Source: an uncultured Sutterella sp.
GTDB lineage: Bacteria; Pseudomonadota; Gammaproteobacteria; Burkholderiales; Burkholderiaceae_F
Length of the DNA stretch: 7,115 nucleotides
Assembly (NCBI GenBank): GCA_902493085.1
Contig: CABUOH010000055.1
Coordinates: 1-7,115, forward strand
Direction: 5' to 3'
A program made the translations under genes and the position numbers. Below, in pieces: positions 6,525-7,115 of the stretch. Within the stretch, counting starts at the first letter, position 1; each line of letters begins with the position of its first letter. Under the pieces are notes generated by a model that was given only the letters and a program-made list of their open reading frames with translations, did not search any database and was not told the origin of the DNA.

Positions 6525-6580
6525 CAACGGCTTGTCGAGAATTATCACCTCCTCGATCCACGCACACTCTCAAGAAATGC

Positions 6581-6609
6581 AAAAACCGGCGGACGAAGCC
6601 GCCGGTTTT
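6581..6609 (-). terminator. Rho-independent terminator after the yjiG-like gene
   Basis: On the minus strand AAAACCGGCGG (6609-6599) and CCGCCGGTTTT (6592-6582) form a perfect 11-bp stem around the loop CTTCGT, followed by a T-run. It begins 26 bases after the stop codon at 6635. It should insulate the pheS operon from the upstream transcription unit. The A/T flanks are symmetrical, so some activity on the other strand is possible, though no plus-strand gene is present. Confidence 0.92.
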
Positions 6610-6634
6610 CAAATTGACTGGTACTGACCAGGGA

Positions 6635-7102
6635 TCAGGCCACAAAGCGCATGATGACCATGCCGATGCAAGCCATGAGCACGCTGTTGAACATAAGGAG
6701 CGGCCAATACTTCTTCGGGCAGTTTGCCACGCCGAGAAGGCGCCCCATGTACTGGATCTGCGAGGCCATCAGAATGAAGGCCGGGGCCAGAATCGTCACG
6801 TCGTGAGCGTTGAGCTGGCCGGCAGCGGCCAAACTGGCTGCAACGCCCACGCCGGCGCCGCATGAGAGCCACGTGGCAAGGAGTACCGTGACGGCTTCGC
6901 CCGGAAGGTCGAAGACGCCCATGACGCCGCCGCAGGTCTCTCCAAGGAACTTCATGACGCCGAAGAGATTGAGCATGTACGTGAGCACGAAGGCCATCAG
7001 CACGTTCGGCAGCAAGCTGTAGAGGCCGATGTCAAGGCCCTTGCGCAAACCGACGATAAAGATGTCGAAGGGATTCTTCGAGGTGGTGGTGTGGTTACTC
7101 AT
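6635..7102 (-). CDS. yjiG: YjiG family inner-membrane protein (nucleoside-recognition/Gate domain)
   Basis: Small inner-membrane protein of 155 residues, close in length and pattern to E. coli YjiG (about 153). Shared features include an N-terminal MDMFIDGARRG-like stretch (here PFDIFIVGLRKGL, 11-23), LLPNVLMAFV (30-39), the LPGEAVTVLLA motif (66-76), GAGVGVAASLA (82-92), the LNAHDVTILAPA loop (97-108), and GRLLG before a final hydrophobic helix. About four membrane segments are visible, near 28-48, 68-94, 102-116 and 133-152. The family belongs to the nucleoside-recognition/SpmB-like group; its transported substrate is not established. The ATG at 7102 has AAGGA eight bases upstream; an in-frame TTG two codons earlier is less likely. 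E. coli yjiG follows yjiH, so a YjiH-like gene may lie just beyond the right edge. Confidence 0.85.
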   Translation of the reverse strand: MSNHTTTSKNPFDIFIVGLRKGLDIGLYSLLPNVLMAFVLTYMLNLFGVMKFLGETCGGVMGVFDLPGEAVTVLLATWLSCGAGVGVAASLAAAGQLNAHDVTILAPAFILMASQIQYMGRLLGVANCPKKYWPLLMFNSVLMACIGMVIMRFVA

Positions 7103-7115
7103 TATCAAAGTCCTT

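Overview
The window reads as chromosomal DNA of a Betaproteobacterium in the order Burkholderiales, most likely a gut-type Sutterellaceae member (Sutterella or Parasutterella relative). This is inferred from protein character, from the pheS-pheT-ihfA-tRNA-Pro block, and from the presence of a periplasmic arylsulfate sulfotransferase, a type of enzyme these bacteria often carry. DNA is GC-rich throughout and every supported gene lies on the minus strand, so the biological reading order runs from high to low coordinates.

From the right edge: a YjiG-type nucleoside-recognition-domain membrane protein (7102 to 6635) ends at a strong intrinsic terminator (6609 to 6581). A leader of about 320 bases without an obvious gene follows. 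It holds a weak promoter-like element, a long two-tier hairpin with a U-tract (6494 to 6428) resembling an attenuator, and a second GC-rich hairpin. Then come pheS (6317 to 5301) and pheT (5270 to about 2900), the two subunits of phenylalanyl-tRNA synthetase. pheT is broken near its 3' end: its frame stops at 3000, but the expected C-terminal residues continue in the +1 frame to 2900.

A stable hairpin separates pheT from ihfA (2839 to 2327), which encodes IHF subunit alpha with an unusual N-terminal extension of about 58 residues. A tRNA-Pro(GGG) gene (2264 to 2188) follows, with a reasonable promoter of its own and a textbook terminator (2179 to 2142). Next are an unrecognised 181-residue protein (2021 to 1476) and, running off the left edge, the first 450 codons of a secreted arylsulfate sulfotransferase (1350 to 1).

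Functionally, the centre is translation and nucleoid housekeeping (Phe-tRNA charging, tRNA-Pro, IHF), flanked by accessory transport and sulfate-transfer genes. I see no CRISPR array, transposase, phage gene or obvious new multi-gene system. The points most worth checking are the pheT frame break, the ihfA extension with its hairpin leader, and the structured pheS leader.
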